In this document: piece after piece, positions 37,040 through 46,275 of the stretch | Numbering within the stretch: position 1 is the stretch's first letter | Layout of the letters: each line of letters starts with the position of its first letter | Assembly (NCBI GenBank): GCA_000746015.1 | Contig: JQKK01000019.1 | Location: 35,930-99,929 of the forward strand | Origin: Lachnospiraceae bacterium MA2020 | GTDB lineage: Bacteria; Bacillota; Clostridia; Lachnospirales; Lachnospiraceae | Length of the DNA: 64,000 nt | Reading direction: 5' to 3' | Program-made: the position numbers and the translations under genes | The notes under the pieces: model-generated | Told to the model about the DNA's origin: nothing | The model's database searches: none | Seen by the model: the letters and a program-made list of their open reading frames with translations, nothing else

Positions 37040-37079
37040 GGGCTGACGCACTTATTACAAGGGCGTCAGCCCTTTTTTT
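37040..37079 (+). terminator. Strong terminator after the coiled-coil gene
   Basis: GGGCTGACGC (37040-37049) and GCGTCAGCCC (37063-37072) are perfect arms, followed by seven T. Confidence 0.95.
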
Positions 37080-37098
37080 ATTTTATAGATCAAATACT

Positions 37099-37127
37099 TT
37101 GACAATTCTGTGGAAATGCTTTTAATA
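37099..37127 (+). promoter_or_regulatory. Candidate promoter of the lipoprotein-asnS operon
   Basis: TTGACA (37099-37104) with TTAATA (37122-37127) at 17 bases. A second candidate is the extended -10 TGCTATAAA at 37140-37148. Which is used cannot be told. Confidence 0.45.
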
Positions 37128-37177
37128 ATACAAGATTTGTGCTATAAATAGTATAGTTGCGCGTTTTACGCGGAAAA

Positions 37178-37203
37178 GCAAACGAACGTGGATTCGTTTA
37201 CTA
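37178..37203. repeat. Hairpin related to the inverted repeat at 3019
   Basis: AGCAAACGAA pairs with TTCGTTTACT around CGTGGA. The right arm shares TTCGTTTACTAT with the repeat at 3019-3051. Confidence 0.5.
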
Positions 37204-37248
37204 TAAATACTAGAAATGCTGCTTCACAGGCGGCAGTGGAGGAATATC

Positions 37249-38343
37249 ATGAAAAAATTATCACTTCTTATGGGAGCAGTATGCGCTTCTGCTATTCTCA
37301 TGACGGGATGTGGGGATCAGTCCCTTGCAAATGTTAAGGCATCAAAGTATGTTACACTTGGTGAATATAAAGGTCTTACGGTTTCTGTGAATGATACTGT
37401 TGTTACAGATGAGGATGTTCAGGAAGAAATAGATTCAGAGCTTGAGGCAAAGGCTACTTTAGAGCCTGTTACCGGAAGGGCAGTAATAAGCGGCGATACA
37501 GTAAATATTGATTATGTGGGCAAAAAAGATGGTGTTGCATTCCAGGGTGGTACAGCCGAAGGATACAACCTTTCAATCGGCTCACACTCATTTATAGATG
37601 GTTTTGAGGATGGTCTTATCGGACATGAGGCAGGTGAGAAAGTACTTCTTAACCTTACATTTCCAGAGAACTATTCAACAGAGGAGCTTGCAGGACAGGC
37701 TGTAACTTTTGATGTTACTATCAATTCAATTAGCGAGAACGTTGTACCTACGCTTACTGATGAAGTTGCAAAGGAGATCAATTCTGAAGTATCTACAGTA
37801 GATGAGTACCGTGCAGCTGTAAGAAAGGATCTTGAGGATACAAAGCAGAGAACTGCAAAGACAATGGTATATTCTGATCTGCTTCAGACAGCTATTGACA
37901 ATGCAGAGATCGTTTCTGGAAATAAGCTTCCAAAGTGGCTTGTGAAGGAAAATGCTGATTCAGAGAAGAGCAGTTTTGAGTCAAACCTTTCTGCTTACGG
38001 TATGACGCTTGACAGCTATCTTTCAAATGTTGGAATGACAGAAGACGAGTTTAATGAGCAGATCACTCTCTATGCTGAGACTATCGCAAAGCAGCAGCTT
38101 CTTGTAAGAGCTATCGCTCAGCAGGAAAATATTGAGATCACTTCTGATGATATATCAGAGGCATATCAGAGATATGCAGATCAGTATGGCTATGATTCAG
38201 CTGATTCATTTAAGGAAGCTATAAAGAACCGCAGCGGAGAAAGCACATTTGAGGAAGCAGTCTTTACTGAAAAAGTAGAGGAGTTCCTTTTTAAGAATGC
38301 AAATATTACCAACCCTGAAATGGTAGGCTGGACAGTAGAATAA
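37249..38343 (+). CDS. FKBP-type peptidyl-prolyl isomerase lipoprotein with trigger-factor-like C-terminus
   Basis: A 364-residue lipoprotein. The signal ends in the lipobox LMTGC (Cys21). An FKBP-like domain lies at about 80-170 ([20 protein letters not shown], then [15 protein letters not shown]). A helical trigger-factor C-terminal-like region follows (about 175-330). This is a folding catalyst and chaperone anchored outside the membrane, probably for exported proteins. I start at 37249 with GGAGG before it. asnS follows after 16 bases and shares the transcript. Confidence 0.86.
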   Translation: MKKLSLLMGAVCASAILMTGCGDQSLANVKASKYVTLGEYKGLTVSVNDTVVTDEDVQEEIDSELEAKATLEPVTGRAVISGDTVNIDYVGKKDGVAFQGGTAEGYNLSIGSHSFIDGFEDGLIGHEAGEKVLLNLTFPENYSTEELAGQAVTFDVTINSISENVVPTLTDEVAKEINSEVSTVDEYRAAVRKDLEDTKQRTAKTMVYSDLLQTAIDNAEIVSGNKLPKWLVKENADSEKSSFESNLSAYGMTLDSYLSNVGMTEDEFNEQITLYAETIAKQQLLVRAIAQQENIEITSDDISEAYQRYADQYGYDSADSFKEAIKNRSGESTFEEAVFTEKVEEFLFKNANITNPEMVGWTVE

Positions 38344-38359
38344 ATTGGAGGAGATAAAA

Positions 38360-39754
38360 ATGGAAAAATTAGTTGAGATCAGGGAGCTTTTTAAGAACAG
38401 AGAGAGCTACATCGGAAAGAAGATCAGTGTTGGCGGATGGATCCGTACAAACCGTGATTCAAAGACTTTTGGTTTTGCGGTTATCAGCGATGGTACATTT
38501 TTTGACACACTTCAGATCGTTTATAATGACAAGATGTCAAACTTTCAGGAGATTGCAAAGATAAATGTTGGAGCAGCTATCATTGCAACCGGTGAGCTTG
38601 TAGCTACACCTGATGCAAAGCAGCCATTCGAGATACAGGCAGAGGAAATAGTTATTGAAGGTGCATCAACACCGGAGTATCCGCTTCAGAAAAAGCGTCA
38701 CACTCTTGAGTTCCTTAGAACTATGACACACCTCAGACCTCGTACAAATACTTTCCAGGCAACGTTCCGCGTACGTTCACTTGTAGCTTACGCTATCCAC
38801 AGATTCTTCCAGGAGAGAGGATTTGTGTATGTACATACACCACTTATCACAGGTTCTGATGCAGAGGGTGCTGGTGAGATGTTTCAGGTAACAACACTTC
38901 CTCTTACAGAAGTACCAAAGAAAGAGGACGGAAGTGTTGACTTTGAAGAGGATTTCTTTGGAAAGCCAACCAACCTTACAGTTTCAGGTCAGCTTAACGG
39001 TGAGACATTTGCGCAGGCATTCAAGAAGATCTACACATTTGGACCTACATTCAGAGCAGAGAATTCTAACACAACAAGACATGCAGCTGAGTTCTGGATG
39101 ATCGAGCCTGAGATCGCATTTGCTGATCTTGAGGATGATATGCAGCTTGCAGAGGATATGCTTAAGTACATCATTAAGTATGTTCTTGAAGAGGCTCCTG
39201 AAGAGATGGCATTCTTCAACAATTTCGTTGATAAGGGACTTCTTGACAGACTTAACCACGTACTCAATTCCGACTTTGGCCGTGTTACATATACAGAGGC
39301 TGTTAAGCTTCTCGAGGAGCACAACGACAGCTTTGAGTATAAAGTATCATGGGGATGCGATCTTCAGACAGAGCATGAGAGATATCTTACAGAGCATATT
39401 TTCAAGCGTCCTGTATTTGTAACTGACTATCCAAAGGAGATCAAGGCTTTCTATATGAAGGAAAATCCAGACGGAAAGACAGTTGCTGCTATGGATTGTC
39501 TTGTACCTGGCATTGGTGAGATCATCGGCGGCTCACAGCGTGAGGATGATTACGATAAGCTCCTTAAGAGGATCAAAGAGCTCGGTATGAGAGAGTCAGA
39601 TTATGACTTCTATCTTGACCTTAGAAAGTATGGCTCAACAAGACATGCGGGCTTTGGACTTGGCTTTGAGAGAGCTGTAATGTATGTTACTGGTATGGAG
39701 AATATCCGTGACGTACTTCCATTCCCTCGTACAGTTGGCACATGTGAGCTGTAA
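38360..39754 (+). CDS. asnS: Asparaginyl-tRNA synthetase
   Basis: A 464-residue class IIb enzyme that charges tRNA-Asn. The N-terminal OB domain (residues about 15-100) binds the anticodon. Motif 2 is [17 protein letters not shown] and motif 3 is [16 protein letters not shown] start at 38360 (MEKLVEI), because GGAGGAG lies just before it; an in-frame TTG at 38345 overlaps that site. No T-box leader precedes the operon. Confidence 0.95.
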   Translation: MEKLVEIRELFKNRESYIGKKISVGGWIRTNRDSKTFGFAVISDGTFFDTLQIVYNDKMSNFQEIAKINVGAAIIATGELVATPDAKQPFEIQAEEIVIEGASTPEYPLQKKRHTLEFLRTMTHLRPRTNTFQATFRVRSLVAYAIHRFFQERGFVYVHTPLITGSDAEGAGEMFQVTTLPLTEVPKKEDGSVDFEEDFFGKPTNLTVSGQLNGETFAQAFKKIYTFGPTFRAENSNTTRHAAEFWMIEPEIAFADLEDDMQLAEDMLKYIIKYVLEEAPEEMAFFNNFVDKGLLDRLNHVLNSDFGRVTYTEAVKLLEEHNDSFEYKVSWGCDLQTEHERYLTEHIFKRPVFVTDYPKEIKAFYMKENPDGKTVAAMDCLVPGIGEIIGGSQREDDYDKLLKRIKELGMRESDYDFYLDLRKYGSTRHAGFGLGFERAVMYVTGMENIRDVLPFPRTVGTCEL

Positions 39755-39775
39755 GTATTTTTGAGGTGTGAGTAG

Positions 39776-41203
39776 ATGAAAAAGCAAGTTTGTGCTTTAC
39801 TGAGTGTGGGACTGGCGCTTTCACTTGCTACAAATGTCATGGCATCTAAAACTACATCACAGATTGAAAAGGAGCAGGCAGAGTCAAAAAAGAAGCTGGA
39901 GACTGTAGAGGAAAAGGCTGATGCTATCCAGGAAGAAAAGGAAAATGCCCAGCTTGCTGTGAATTCATCCCGTCAGAAGTTAGTAGAAGTGTGGGCTAAC
40001 GTTGACATTATAGAAGATGAGATAAAGGATAAAACAGATGCCATAGCAGAAGCTGAAAAGGCATATGATGATGCCGCTGTGAAAGAGTCAGCACAGTATG
40101 ATGCTATTAAAAAAAGAATCCGCTATATGTATGAAAATGGCGGGACAGATTCTTCATATTTTGAGATATTCCTGAAAGCAACGGATTTTGCGGATTTTAT
40201 TAATAAAGCGGGCTATGCAGAGCAGCTCTATGAGTATGACCAGCGTCTCCTTAATAAATACAGGCAGACTAAGGAAACCACCAAGGCGACCAAAGACAGG
40301 CTTCAAAATGAGCTTGATGAAATGTCTGAGATCAAGGAAACTTATGAGGAGCAGTCAGGAGAGCTGAAAAAGACTATAGAGGAGCAAAAGGCTGTAGTTG
40401 ATGACTTTGACAGTGAGCTTGCAACGGTGAAGTCAGAAGCAGCAAAATACAAAAAGGAGATCCAGTCACAGAACGAGGAAATCCGTAAGATAGCCGCTGA
40501 GGAAGAAGCTAAACGCAAAGCTGAAGAAGAAGCTAAGCGAAAGGCTGAGGAAAAGGCGGCCAAGAAAGCGGCAGAAGAGGCGAAAAAGGCAGCAGATGCT
40601 GAGAAGAAAGCAGCTGATGAAGCCAAGAAAGCAGAAGATGCTGCCAAGAAAGCTGAGGATGAGGCAAAGAAGGCAGCTGAGGATGCCAAGCGTTCTGAGG
40701 ATGAAGAAGAACGTAAAGCAGCTGAGGAAGAGAAGAAAGCTGCTGAAAAAGAGTATGACAGCGAGCAGGAAGATGATGAGGATGATGATTCCTCAAAGAA
40801 ATCTTCTAAAAATGATTCCAAAAGCTCAGGATCTTCAGGCTCATCAAGCTCCGGCGGCAGTGCTACGGGAAGCGCTATTGCTTCGTATGCGACGCAGTTT
40901 ATCGGCAATCCTTATGTTTCCGGTGGTACAAGTCTTACAAATGGTGCGGATTGCTCGGGATTTACAATGTCGGTATATGCTCACTTTGGAATAAGCATAC
41001 CACGTAATTCCGGGGCACAGGCTGCTATTGGTACGGCTGTGTCATTCTCTGATGCAAGGCCGGGAGATCTGGTCTGCTATCCGGGACATGTCGGAATATA
41101 TATTGGAAATGGAAATATTGTCCACGCTTCGACAGAAGCTACCGGTATAAAAGTATCACCGGCAACATACAGGACAATTTCAACGATAAGAAGAGTTGTA
41201 TAA
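39776..41203 (+). CDS. Secreted NlpC/P60 peptidoglycan hydrolase with coiled coil (CwlO-like)
   Basis: A 475-residue exported protein. The signal peptide covers residues 1-24 (cleavage near NVMAS). A long coiled coil spans about 25-245, as in CwlO- and PcsB-type enzymes. A repetitive Lys/Glu/Ala segment (about 245-325) and a Ser/Gly-rich linker precede the NlpC/P60 domain (about 362-475). Catalytic Cys393 lies in GADCSGF and the His in PGHVGIY. It would cut stem peptides during wall growth. The next gene is a GH25 lysozyme, but a terminator separates them. Confidence 0.9.
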   Translation: MKKQVCALLSVGLALSLATNVMASKTTSQIEKEQAESKKKLETVEEKADAIQEEKENAQLAVNSSRQKLVEVWANVDIIEDEIKDKTDAIAEAEKAYDDAAVKESAQYDAIKKRIRYMYENGGTDSSYFEIFLKATDFADFINKAGYAEQLYEYDQRLLNKYRQTKETTKATKDRLQNELDEMSEIKETYEEQSGELKKTIEEQKAVVDDFDSELATVKSEAAKYKKEIQSQNEEIRKIAAEEEAKRKAEEEAKRKAEEKAAKKAAEEAKKAADAEKKAADEAKKAEDAAKKAEDEAKKAAEDAKRSEDEEERKAAEEEKKAAEKEYDSEQEDDEDDDSSKKSSKNDSKSSGSSGSSSSGGSATGSAIASYATQFIGNPYVSGGTSLTNGADCSGFTMSVYAHFGISIPRNSGAQAAIGTAVSFSDARPGDLVCYPGHVGIYIGNGNIVHASTEATGIKVSPATYRTISTIRRVV

Positions 41204-41207
41204 ATTA

Positions 41208-41237
41208 AAAGCCCAGTGCGTAAAAGCACTGGGTTTT
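41208..41237 (+). terminator. Terminator after the NlpC/P60 gene
   Basis: CCCAGTGC (41212-41219) pairs with GCACTGGG (41226-41233), followed by TTTT. Confidence 0.9.
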
Positions 41238-41250
41238 CTACTTTAAAGTG

Positions 41251-41259
41251 TGCTATAAT
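41251..41259 (+). promoter_or_regulatory. Extended -10 promoter directly before the GH25 start codon
   Basis: TGCTATAAT (41251-41259) is separated by six bases from the ATG at 41266. Transcription would begin at or next to the A of the start codon, giving a leaderless mRNA. No ribosome binding site precedes this ATG. Confidence 0.6.
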
Positions 41260-41265
41260 GGGAAC

Positions 41266-42363
41266 ATGAGTGAAAGAAGAAAAAGAAGGAATGCCCGACT
41301 TGCGGCATATTCGGTTTTTATGACCTTTGCGTCAGCTGTTTTGCTAGTTGTAGCGCTCTTGTCAGTACGTAAAGATCTGTTGTGTGGGGAGGAGACACGC
41401 GAGGTAAACGCGCTTTTAGAAAGTGTATCCGCGGATTTTGAGGTACTTAAAGAGGAAAACACTGAGCTTGCTAAGGCAAATGAGGTATTGCAAAAAGAGA
41501 ACAATCTTTTAAACGAAACTTCAACAGGGGCAAAATTCAGACAGAAAATGAAAAGTATGCTGCAGTCTGGAAGCAGTACTACACAGGTTATCAAGTATTT
41601 CTTTCCGGACGAGCTTATATATACTGATCAGGGAAGTTTCTTTTTTCAGCAGATAGAGGAAAATCTTGCTAAAAATGGTTATCTGGCATCAAACTTCAGA
41701 CAGAATTCTGATGGTGATATGGAGTATATTCAGGATGACGAGGTTGTATCCATCAAGGGTATCGATGTTTCGAAATATAACGGGAATATTGACTGGGAGA
41801 AGGTTGCAGCCGATGGCGTGAAGTTTGCGTATATAAGATGCGGCATAAGAGGATATGACAGCGGCAAGATAGTAGTAGATGAGAATTTTGAGAAGAATGT
41901 AGAAGGAGCAAAGGCGGCTGGCATAGCTGTCGGCACATACTTTTTCAGTCAGGCTGTAAATGTTGAGGAGGCAGAGGAAGAAGCGGCAACAGTGCTTTCA
42001 CTGCTTCAGGACAAACAGATCGATTGCCCGATAGCACTTGATGTTGAAAAGGTTGAAGGAGCATCTTCTACTCCAAGGACAAGCTCGCTCACTGCTGACG
42101 AGTACTCTGATATTGCGCTGAGATTTTGTGAAAAAATAAAAGAAGGCGGCTATACCCCTATGATATATGGCAATATCAAGACATTTTTGATGCTTCTTGA
42201 TATGCAGAAGCTAGAGGGTGTTCAGAAGTGGTTTGCGGGCTATATTTCTGATGATAATATAACTCCGTATTTTCCGTATGAATTTAGGATATGGCAGTAT
42301 GCATCAAAGGGTAAGGTTGACGGTATAGAAGGTAATGTCGATATGAATATTGCATTCTATTGA
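41266..42363 (+). CDS. Membrane-anchored GH25 lysozyme (muramidase)
   Basis: A 365-residue protein with a basic N-terminus and one membrane helix (about 12-35). A short coiled coil follows (about 45-80), then a GH25 domain (about 165-365). GIDVSKYNGNIDWEKV and IALDVEKVEG carry the acidic catalytic residues. It would cleave the glycan chain of peptidoglycan outside the membrane. The start is set by the MSERRKRR positive-inside anchor; there is no ribosome binding site, and a promoter -10 abuts the ATG. Confidence 0.88.
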   Translation: MSERRKRRNARLAAYSVFMTFASAVLLVVALLSVRKDLLCGEETREVNALLESVSADFEVLKEENTELAKANEVLQKENNLLNETSTGAKFRQKMKSMLQSGSSTTQVIKYFFPDELIYTDQGSFFFQQIEENLAKNGYLASNFRQNSDGDMEYIQDDEVVSIKGIDVSKYNGNIDWEKVAADGVKFAYIRCGIRGYDSGKIVVDENFEKNVEGAKAAGIAVGTYFFSQAVNVEEAEEEAATVLSLLQDKQIDCPIALDVEKVEGASSTPRTSSLTADEYSDIALRFCEKIKEGGYTPMIYGNIKTFLMLLDMQKLEGVQKWFAGYISDDNITPYFPYEFRIWQYASKGKVDGIEGNVDMNIAFY

Positions 42364-42399
42364 TCTATATAAATAAATGAATTAAAGAAGGAGATGGAT

Positions 42400-43137
42400 A
42401 TGTCAGAAGAGATAAGTAAACTTCAAGAAATAGTAAATGGCGCACACAGCATTGTATTTTTTGGCGGCGCAGGTGTATCTACCGAGAGTGGTATCCCGGA
42501 TTTCAGATCTGTTGACGGACTTTACAATCAGAAGTATGATTATCCACCCGAAGAAATACTTTCGCATACTTTCTTTGTGCGTAAGCCGGAAGAGTTTTAT
42601 AAGTTTTACAGGGATAAGATACTTATGGTGGATGCGAAGGAAGAGCCAAAGCCAAATGCTGCTCATTTGAAACTTGCAGAGCTGGAAAAGGCAGGCAAGC
42701 TCTCAGCAGTAGTCACACAGAATATTGATGGACTTCATCAGGCAGCAGGCTCAAAGACAGTATATGAGCTTCATGGCTCTATACATAGAAACTATTGCAC
42801 AAGCTGTCATAAGTTCTTTGATGTGGATTATATGCGAAAGGCTGACGGAGTGCCAAGGTGCGATGAGTGCGGAAGTATAGTCAAGCCTGATGTAGTGCTT
42901 TACGAAGAAGGACTCGATGATGAGACTATAGATGGAGCAGTAAGAGCCATCAGAAATGCAGATGTGCTTATCATAGGCGGAACAAGCCTTGTGGTATATC
43001 CGGCAGCAGGATTCGTAAATTATTTCAGAGGAAGCCATCTTGTACTTATAAATAAGGGAGAGACAGCTCAGGATAAAAATGCTGATCTGTGCATTCATGA
43101 CAGTATAGGCAAGGTGCTCGGGAGCATTACAGTCTGA
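42400..43137 (+). CDS. NAD-dependent protein deacylase, sirtuin
   Basis: A 245-residue Sir2 family enzyme. GGAGVSTESGIPDFR and TQNIDGLHQAAG form the NAD site, His125 in ELHGSIH is catalytic, and Cys133, Cys136, Cys154 and Cys157 bind zinc. It removes acyl groups from lysines. I start at 42400, not the ATG at 42394, because AAGGAG ends directly against the latter. The stop overlaps the DUF951 gene start by one base. Confidence 0.93.
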   Translation: MSEEISKLQEIVNGAHSIVFFGGAGVSTESGIPDFRSVDGLYNQKYDYPPEEILSHTFFVRKPEEFYKFYRDKILMVDAKEEPKPNAAHLKLAELEKAGKLSAVVTQNIDGLHQAAGSKTVYELHGSIHRNYCTSCHKFFDVDYMRKADGVPRCDECGSIVKPDVVLYEEGLDDETIDGAVRAIRNADVLIIGGTSLVVYPAAGFVNYFRGSHLVLINKGETAQDKNADLCIHDSIGKVLGSITV

Positions 43138-43313
43138 TGGATACTATAGAAGCAGGACAGATCGTCCAGATGAAAAAAAAGCACCCGTGCGGCAGTGATG
43201 AATGGGAAATATTGCGGGTTGGAGCAGACTTTCGGATGAAGTGTAAAGGTTGCGGACGCCTTGTGATGATACCTCGAAAGGACGTAGAAAAAAACATAAA
43301 AAAGTTTTTATAA
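43137..43313 (+). CDS. DUF951 small zinc-ribbon-like protein (YyzM family)
   Basis: A 58-residue protein beginning MDTIEAGQIVQMKKKHPCG and containing KCKGCGRLVMIPR. The cysteines at 18, 36 and 39 and the KKHPCG motif identify the DUF951 family. In B. subtilis the homologue (yyzM) also lies near rpsF-ssb-rpsR. It has no known function. The ATG overlaps the sirtuin stop (TGATG), so it is translationally coupled. Confidence 0.85.
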   Translation: MDTIEAGQIVQMKKKHPCGSDEWEILRVGADFRMKCKGCGRLVMIPRKDVEKNIKKFL

Positions 43314-43319
43314 AAATAC

Positions 43320-43348
43320 TTGCATTCACCTTCTATCTATGATAAAGT
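43320..43348 (+). promoter_or_regulatory. Candidate promoter of rpsF-ssb-rpsR
   Basis: TTGCAT (43320-43325) and TAAAGT (43343-43348), spacer 17. It would start transcription near 43355. Confidence 0.5.
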
Positions 43349-43369
43349 TTATCTTCGTGGTATATCCTT

Positions 43370-43390
43370 GCTCGCGCAAAAAGTGCGAGC
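43370..43390 (+). promoter_or_regulatory. Hairpin in the rpsF leader
   Basis: GCTCGCGC (43370-43377) pairs with GTGCGAGC (43383-43390) around AAAAA, with one G-U pair. It lies 25 bases before the rpsF ATG. A ribosomal protein autoregulatory element of the S6:S18 type is possible, but I cannot find its conserved CCG bulge. Confidence 0.35.
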
Positions 43391-43415
43391 CAGAAGTCCA
43401 AAAGGAGGTAGAAAG

Positions 43416-43766
43416 ATGAACAAATATGAGTTAGCCGTTGTCATCAGCGGAAAGCTTGAAGAGGACGAGAAGAATGCAGTCCTTGACAAGGTAAAGGCTC
43501 TTGTTGAGCGATTCAACGGAAAGATTACAGCTGTTGATGAGCAGGGCAAGAAGAGATTTGCTTACGAAGTACAGAAGATGAAGGAAGGTTACTACAACTT
43601 CATTAAGTTTGAGTCAGAAGCAGATACTCCAGCTGAGATTGAAAAGCGTATCCGTATCATGGATAATGTCGTACGTTACCTCATAGTTGTTGATGACGTT
43701 GAAGCAGTAGCTCCAAAGGCACCAAAGGCTGAAGAGAACGCTGACAACGAAGCAGCAGCTGAGTAA
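43416..43766 (+). CDS. rpsF: 30S ribosomal protein S6
   Basis: A 116-residue protein starting MNKYELAVVISGKLEEDEKN, with GKKRFAYEVQKMKEGYY, the S6 signature. It binds S18 on the 30S platform. The C-terminal tail is acidic and Ala-rich. I start at 43416, which has AAAGGAGG; an upstream in-frame TTG at 43320 lies in the promoter. Confidence 0.96.
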   Translation: MNKYELAVVISGKLEEDEKNAVLDKVKALVERFNGKITAVDEQGKKRFAYEVQKMKEGYYNFIKFESEADTPAEIEKRIRIMDNVVRYLIVVDDVEAVAPKAPKAEENADNEAAAE

Positions 43767-43818
43767 TTTTGGTAACAAGACCATTTTGTAAATAAGGAAG
43801 GAAGTAAGGTTTTATATT

Positions 43819-44268
43819 ATGAATAAAGTTATTTTAATGGGGCGCCTTACAAGAGATCCGGATATTCGTCATTCACAGGGCGATAATGGAATGGTTGTAG
43901 CGAGGTATACACTTGCTGTTGACCGCCGCTTTAAGAGAGACGGTTCTGATCAGCAGGCTGATTTTATCAGCTGTGTATCCTTTGGCAGAGCAGGCGAGTT
44001 TATTGAGAAGTATGTTCACAAGGGAACTAAGCTTGTAGTCACAGGAAGGCTTCAGACAGGAAGTTATACCAACAAAGACGGACAGAAGGTCTATACGACT
44101 GATGTTGTATCAGAGGATGTTGAGTTTGCAGAGAGCAAGCGTGCCTCAGAGTCTTATGACGGCGGCACATCATACAGTGCTCCAGCACCATCAAGTGCGC
44201 CAATGGCAGCAGATGATGGATTTATGAACGTTCCTGATGGCATCGACGAAGAGCTTCCGTTTGCTTAA
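43819..44268 (+). CDS. ssb: Single-stranded DNA-binding protein
   Basis: A 149-residue OB-fold protein. It begins [20 protein letters not shown] and has [16 protein letters not shown] disordered Ser/Ala linker leads to the acidic tail DEELPFA, which recruits partner proteins. It coats single-stranded DNA in replication and repair. It lies between rpsF and rpsR as usual in Firmicutes. Confidence 0.96.
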   Translation: MNKVILMGRLTRDPDIRHSQGDNGMVVARYTLAVDRRFKRDGSDQQADFISCVSFGRAGEFIEKYVHKGTKLVVTGRLQTGSYTNKDGQKVYTTDVVSEDVEFAESKRASESYDGGTSYSAPAPSSAPMAADDGFMNVPDGIDEELPFA

Positions 44269-44291
44269 GATTAAGATGGAGGTTAAAGATT

Positions 44292-44558
44292 ATGCCATAT
44301 ACAAAGAACAATGATCGCGCTGATGCTCCAGCAAGGAGAAGAGGCGGAATGCGCAGAAGAAGAAAGGTTTGCGTATTTTGTGGTAAGGACAACGTAATTG
44401 ATTACAAGAACGTAGCACAGCTCAGAAAGTATATCTCAGAGCGTGGAAAGATCCTTCCAAGACGTGTTACAGGTAACTGTGCAAAGCACCAGAGAGCGCT
44501 TACAGTTGCTATCAAGCGTGCAAGACACCTTGCAATGCTTCCATACGTTGTAGAATAA
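44292..44558 (+). CDS. rpsR: 30S ribosomal protein S18
   Basis: An 88-residue basic protein with [19 protein letters not shown] and [20 protein letters not shown], the S18 signature. It keeps the cysteine pair seen in zinc-type S18 paralogues. It ends the rpsF-ssb-rpsR operon, before a strong terminator. Confidence 0.96.
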   Translation: MPYTKNNDRADAPARRRGGMRRRRKVCVFCGKDNVIDYKNVAQLRKYISERGKILPRRVTGNCAKHQRALTVAIKRARHLAMLPYVVE

Positions 44559-44574
44559 TTCGTATTGCAACTTC

Positions 44575-44608
44575 AATCCGGCATGTGGTTTCGCATGCCG
44601 GATTTTTT
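44575..44608 (+). terminator. Terminator after rpsR
   Basis: AATCCGGCATG (44575-44585) pairs with CATGCCGGATT (44594-44604), followed by TTTT. Confidence 0.95.
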
Positions 44609-44690
44609 GCTTTAAAAAACTTCTGATGCATGATAGAGTAAAGTGGAATGCCGACAAATAACACTGTGTTTTATATTTAGGAGAGTTATT

Positions 44691-45161
44691 ATGATAAGAA
44701 GAGCAAATGTGAGAGATATAGAAGGTCTTAACAGATTATTAAAGCAGGTACTGAATGTACATCATGCAGGTCGTCCGGATATATTCAAAGGGGATGCTGT
44801 GAAGTATCATAATGATGAACTTGTAGAAATAATAAATGATGATAATAGACCGATATTTGTGTCGGTTGATGAAAATAATTATGTTGAAGGCTATGCTTTC
44901 TGCGTAGTGCAGCAGCATATTGGTGATAATATTCTTACGGATATCAAGACACTGTATATAGATGATCTCTGCGTTGATGAAAGTATCCGAGGAAAACATA
45001 TCGGAAGTCAACTCTTCAATTATGTGAAAGAATATGCAAAGAATGAGGGATTTTATAATCTCACCCTGAATGTCTGGGCTTTAAACGAAAATGCTCAGAG
45101 GTTTTATGAGGCCATGGGACTTGTTCCACAGAAGATTGGAATGGAGACTATATTACAATGA
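44691..45161 (+). CDS. GNAT-family N-acetyltransferase
   Basis: A 156-residue acetyl-CoA-dependent acetyltransferase. IDDLCVDESIRGKHIGSQLF is the acetyl-CoA loop (motif A), and LNVWALNENAQRFYEAMG is motif B. The acceptor is unknown. I start at 44691 (MIRRANVR), with TAGGAGAG before it. It overlaps mtnA by four bases, so the two are translated together. Confidence 0.88.
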   Translation: MIRRANVRDIEGLNRLLKQVLNVHHAGRPDIFKGDAVKYHNDELVEIINDDNRPIFVSVDENNYVEGYAFCVVQQHIGDNILTDIKTLYIDDLCVDESIRGKHIGSQLFNYVKEYAKNEGFYNLTLNVWALNENAQRFYEAMGLVPQKIGMETILQ

Positions 45162-46255
45162 CAGTAGAAGAATTTTTTGAAGAAGTTATAACGGTAAAAA
45201 TGACTCACGAGCGGGATGCGATAGATATAATAGATCAGACGCTTCTGCCGGGGACGATTAAGAGGATCACACTTAAAACCAGGGAAGAAATCTGGGAGGC
45301 TATCAAAAAACTCAGGGTGAGAGGGGCTCCTGCTATCGGAGTTACTGCGGCATATGCAATGGCACTTTTAGCATCAAAGTATGAAGCTGAGGATTTTGAG
45401 GCATTTTACGGCAAATTCAGCGAAGACAAGGATTATCTTGCTTCATCAAGGCCTACGGCGGTCAATCTGTTTTGGGCGCTCGACAGGATGGACAGGACGG
45501 CAAAAGACAATAAAAATAAATTGATAAATGAGCTTAAAGATATTCTGTTTGCGGAGGCTCAGAAGATCCGTGATGAGGATGTCCAGATAAGCAGAAATAT
45601 TGGTGAGATAGGTTTTGGAATCTTAAAGGACTTAAAGAAGGATGGTCAGACTATCGGCATAGAAACACATTGCAATGCCGGAACTCTTGCTACTGCAAAG
45701 TACGGCACAGCCACAGCTCCTATGTATATAGCACTTGAGCATGGCTGGAAAGGCAGCGATATGCATGTATACTGTGATGAGACAAGACCGCTATTGCAGG
45801 GAAGCCGTCTTACAGCTTTTGAGCTTATGAGATCCGGAATAGAGACTACTGTGCAGTGTGATAACATGGCATCTATACTGCAGAAATCGGGAAAGATAGA
45901 TGTTATCTTTGTGGGTTGCGACAGAGTGGCACGTAATGGTGATGCTGCAAACAAGATAGGCACAAGCGGACTTGCGATAATTGCAAAGCACTACGGTATT
46001 CCGTTTTATGTGTGCGCACCAAGCTCTACAATAGATGCAGGTACGGCTACCGGAGCTGAGATACCGATAGAGATGCGTGATGGTGAAGAAATCACTGATA
46101 TGTGGTACAGCGAGCCAATGGCACCAAAGGGTGTTGAAACATTCAACCCTGCCTTTGACGTGACTGACCATGATCTGATCACAGGTATCATCACTGAAAA
46201 GGGATTGTGTCAGGCACCGTATGAAGAGGCATTTAAACAACTTGGGATTATTTAA
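45158..46255 (+). CDS. mtnA: S-methyl-5-thioribose-1-phosphate isomerase
   Basis: A 365-residue isomerase that turns methylthioribose 1-phosphate into methylthioribulose 1-phosphate in methionine salvage. Motifs are VRGAPAIGV, SRPTAVNLFWA, HCNAGTLATAKYGTA and FVGCDRVARNGDAANKIGT. The catalytic Cys lies in the HCNAGT segment. No other salvage gene (mtnK, mtnB, mtnD) is nearby. It may serve a related sugar route such as 5-deoxyribose disposal. Confidence 0.92.
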   Translation: MTVEEFFEEVITVKMTHERDAIDIIDQTLLPGTIKRITLKTREEIWEAIKKLRVRGAPAIGVTAAYAMALLASKYEAEDFEAFYGKFSEDKDYLASSRPTAVNLFWALDRMDRTAKDNKNKLINELKDILFAEAQKIRDEDVQISRNIGEIGFGILKDLKKDGQTIGIETHCNAGTLATAKYGTATAPMYIALEHGWKGSDMHVYCDETRPLLQGSRLTAFELMRSGIETTVQCDNMASILQKSGKIDVIFVGCDRVARNGDAANKIGTSGLAIIAKHYGIPFYVCAPSSTIDAGTATGAEIPIEMRDGEEITDMWYSEPMAPKGVETFNPAFDVTDHDLITGIITEKGLCQAPYEEAFKQLGII

Positions 46256-46275
46256 GGATGAGAGAGGCATAAATA

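Noticed and set aside
37081..38359. T-box leader for asnS
   Set aside because: No specifier hairpin or conserved T-box motif is seen; asnS is the second gene of its transcript.
40342..40908. 188-codon minus-strand frame under the NlpC/P60 gene
   Set aside because: Same cause: the complement of a Lys/Glu/Ala and Ser-rich repeat region.
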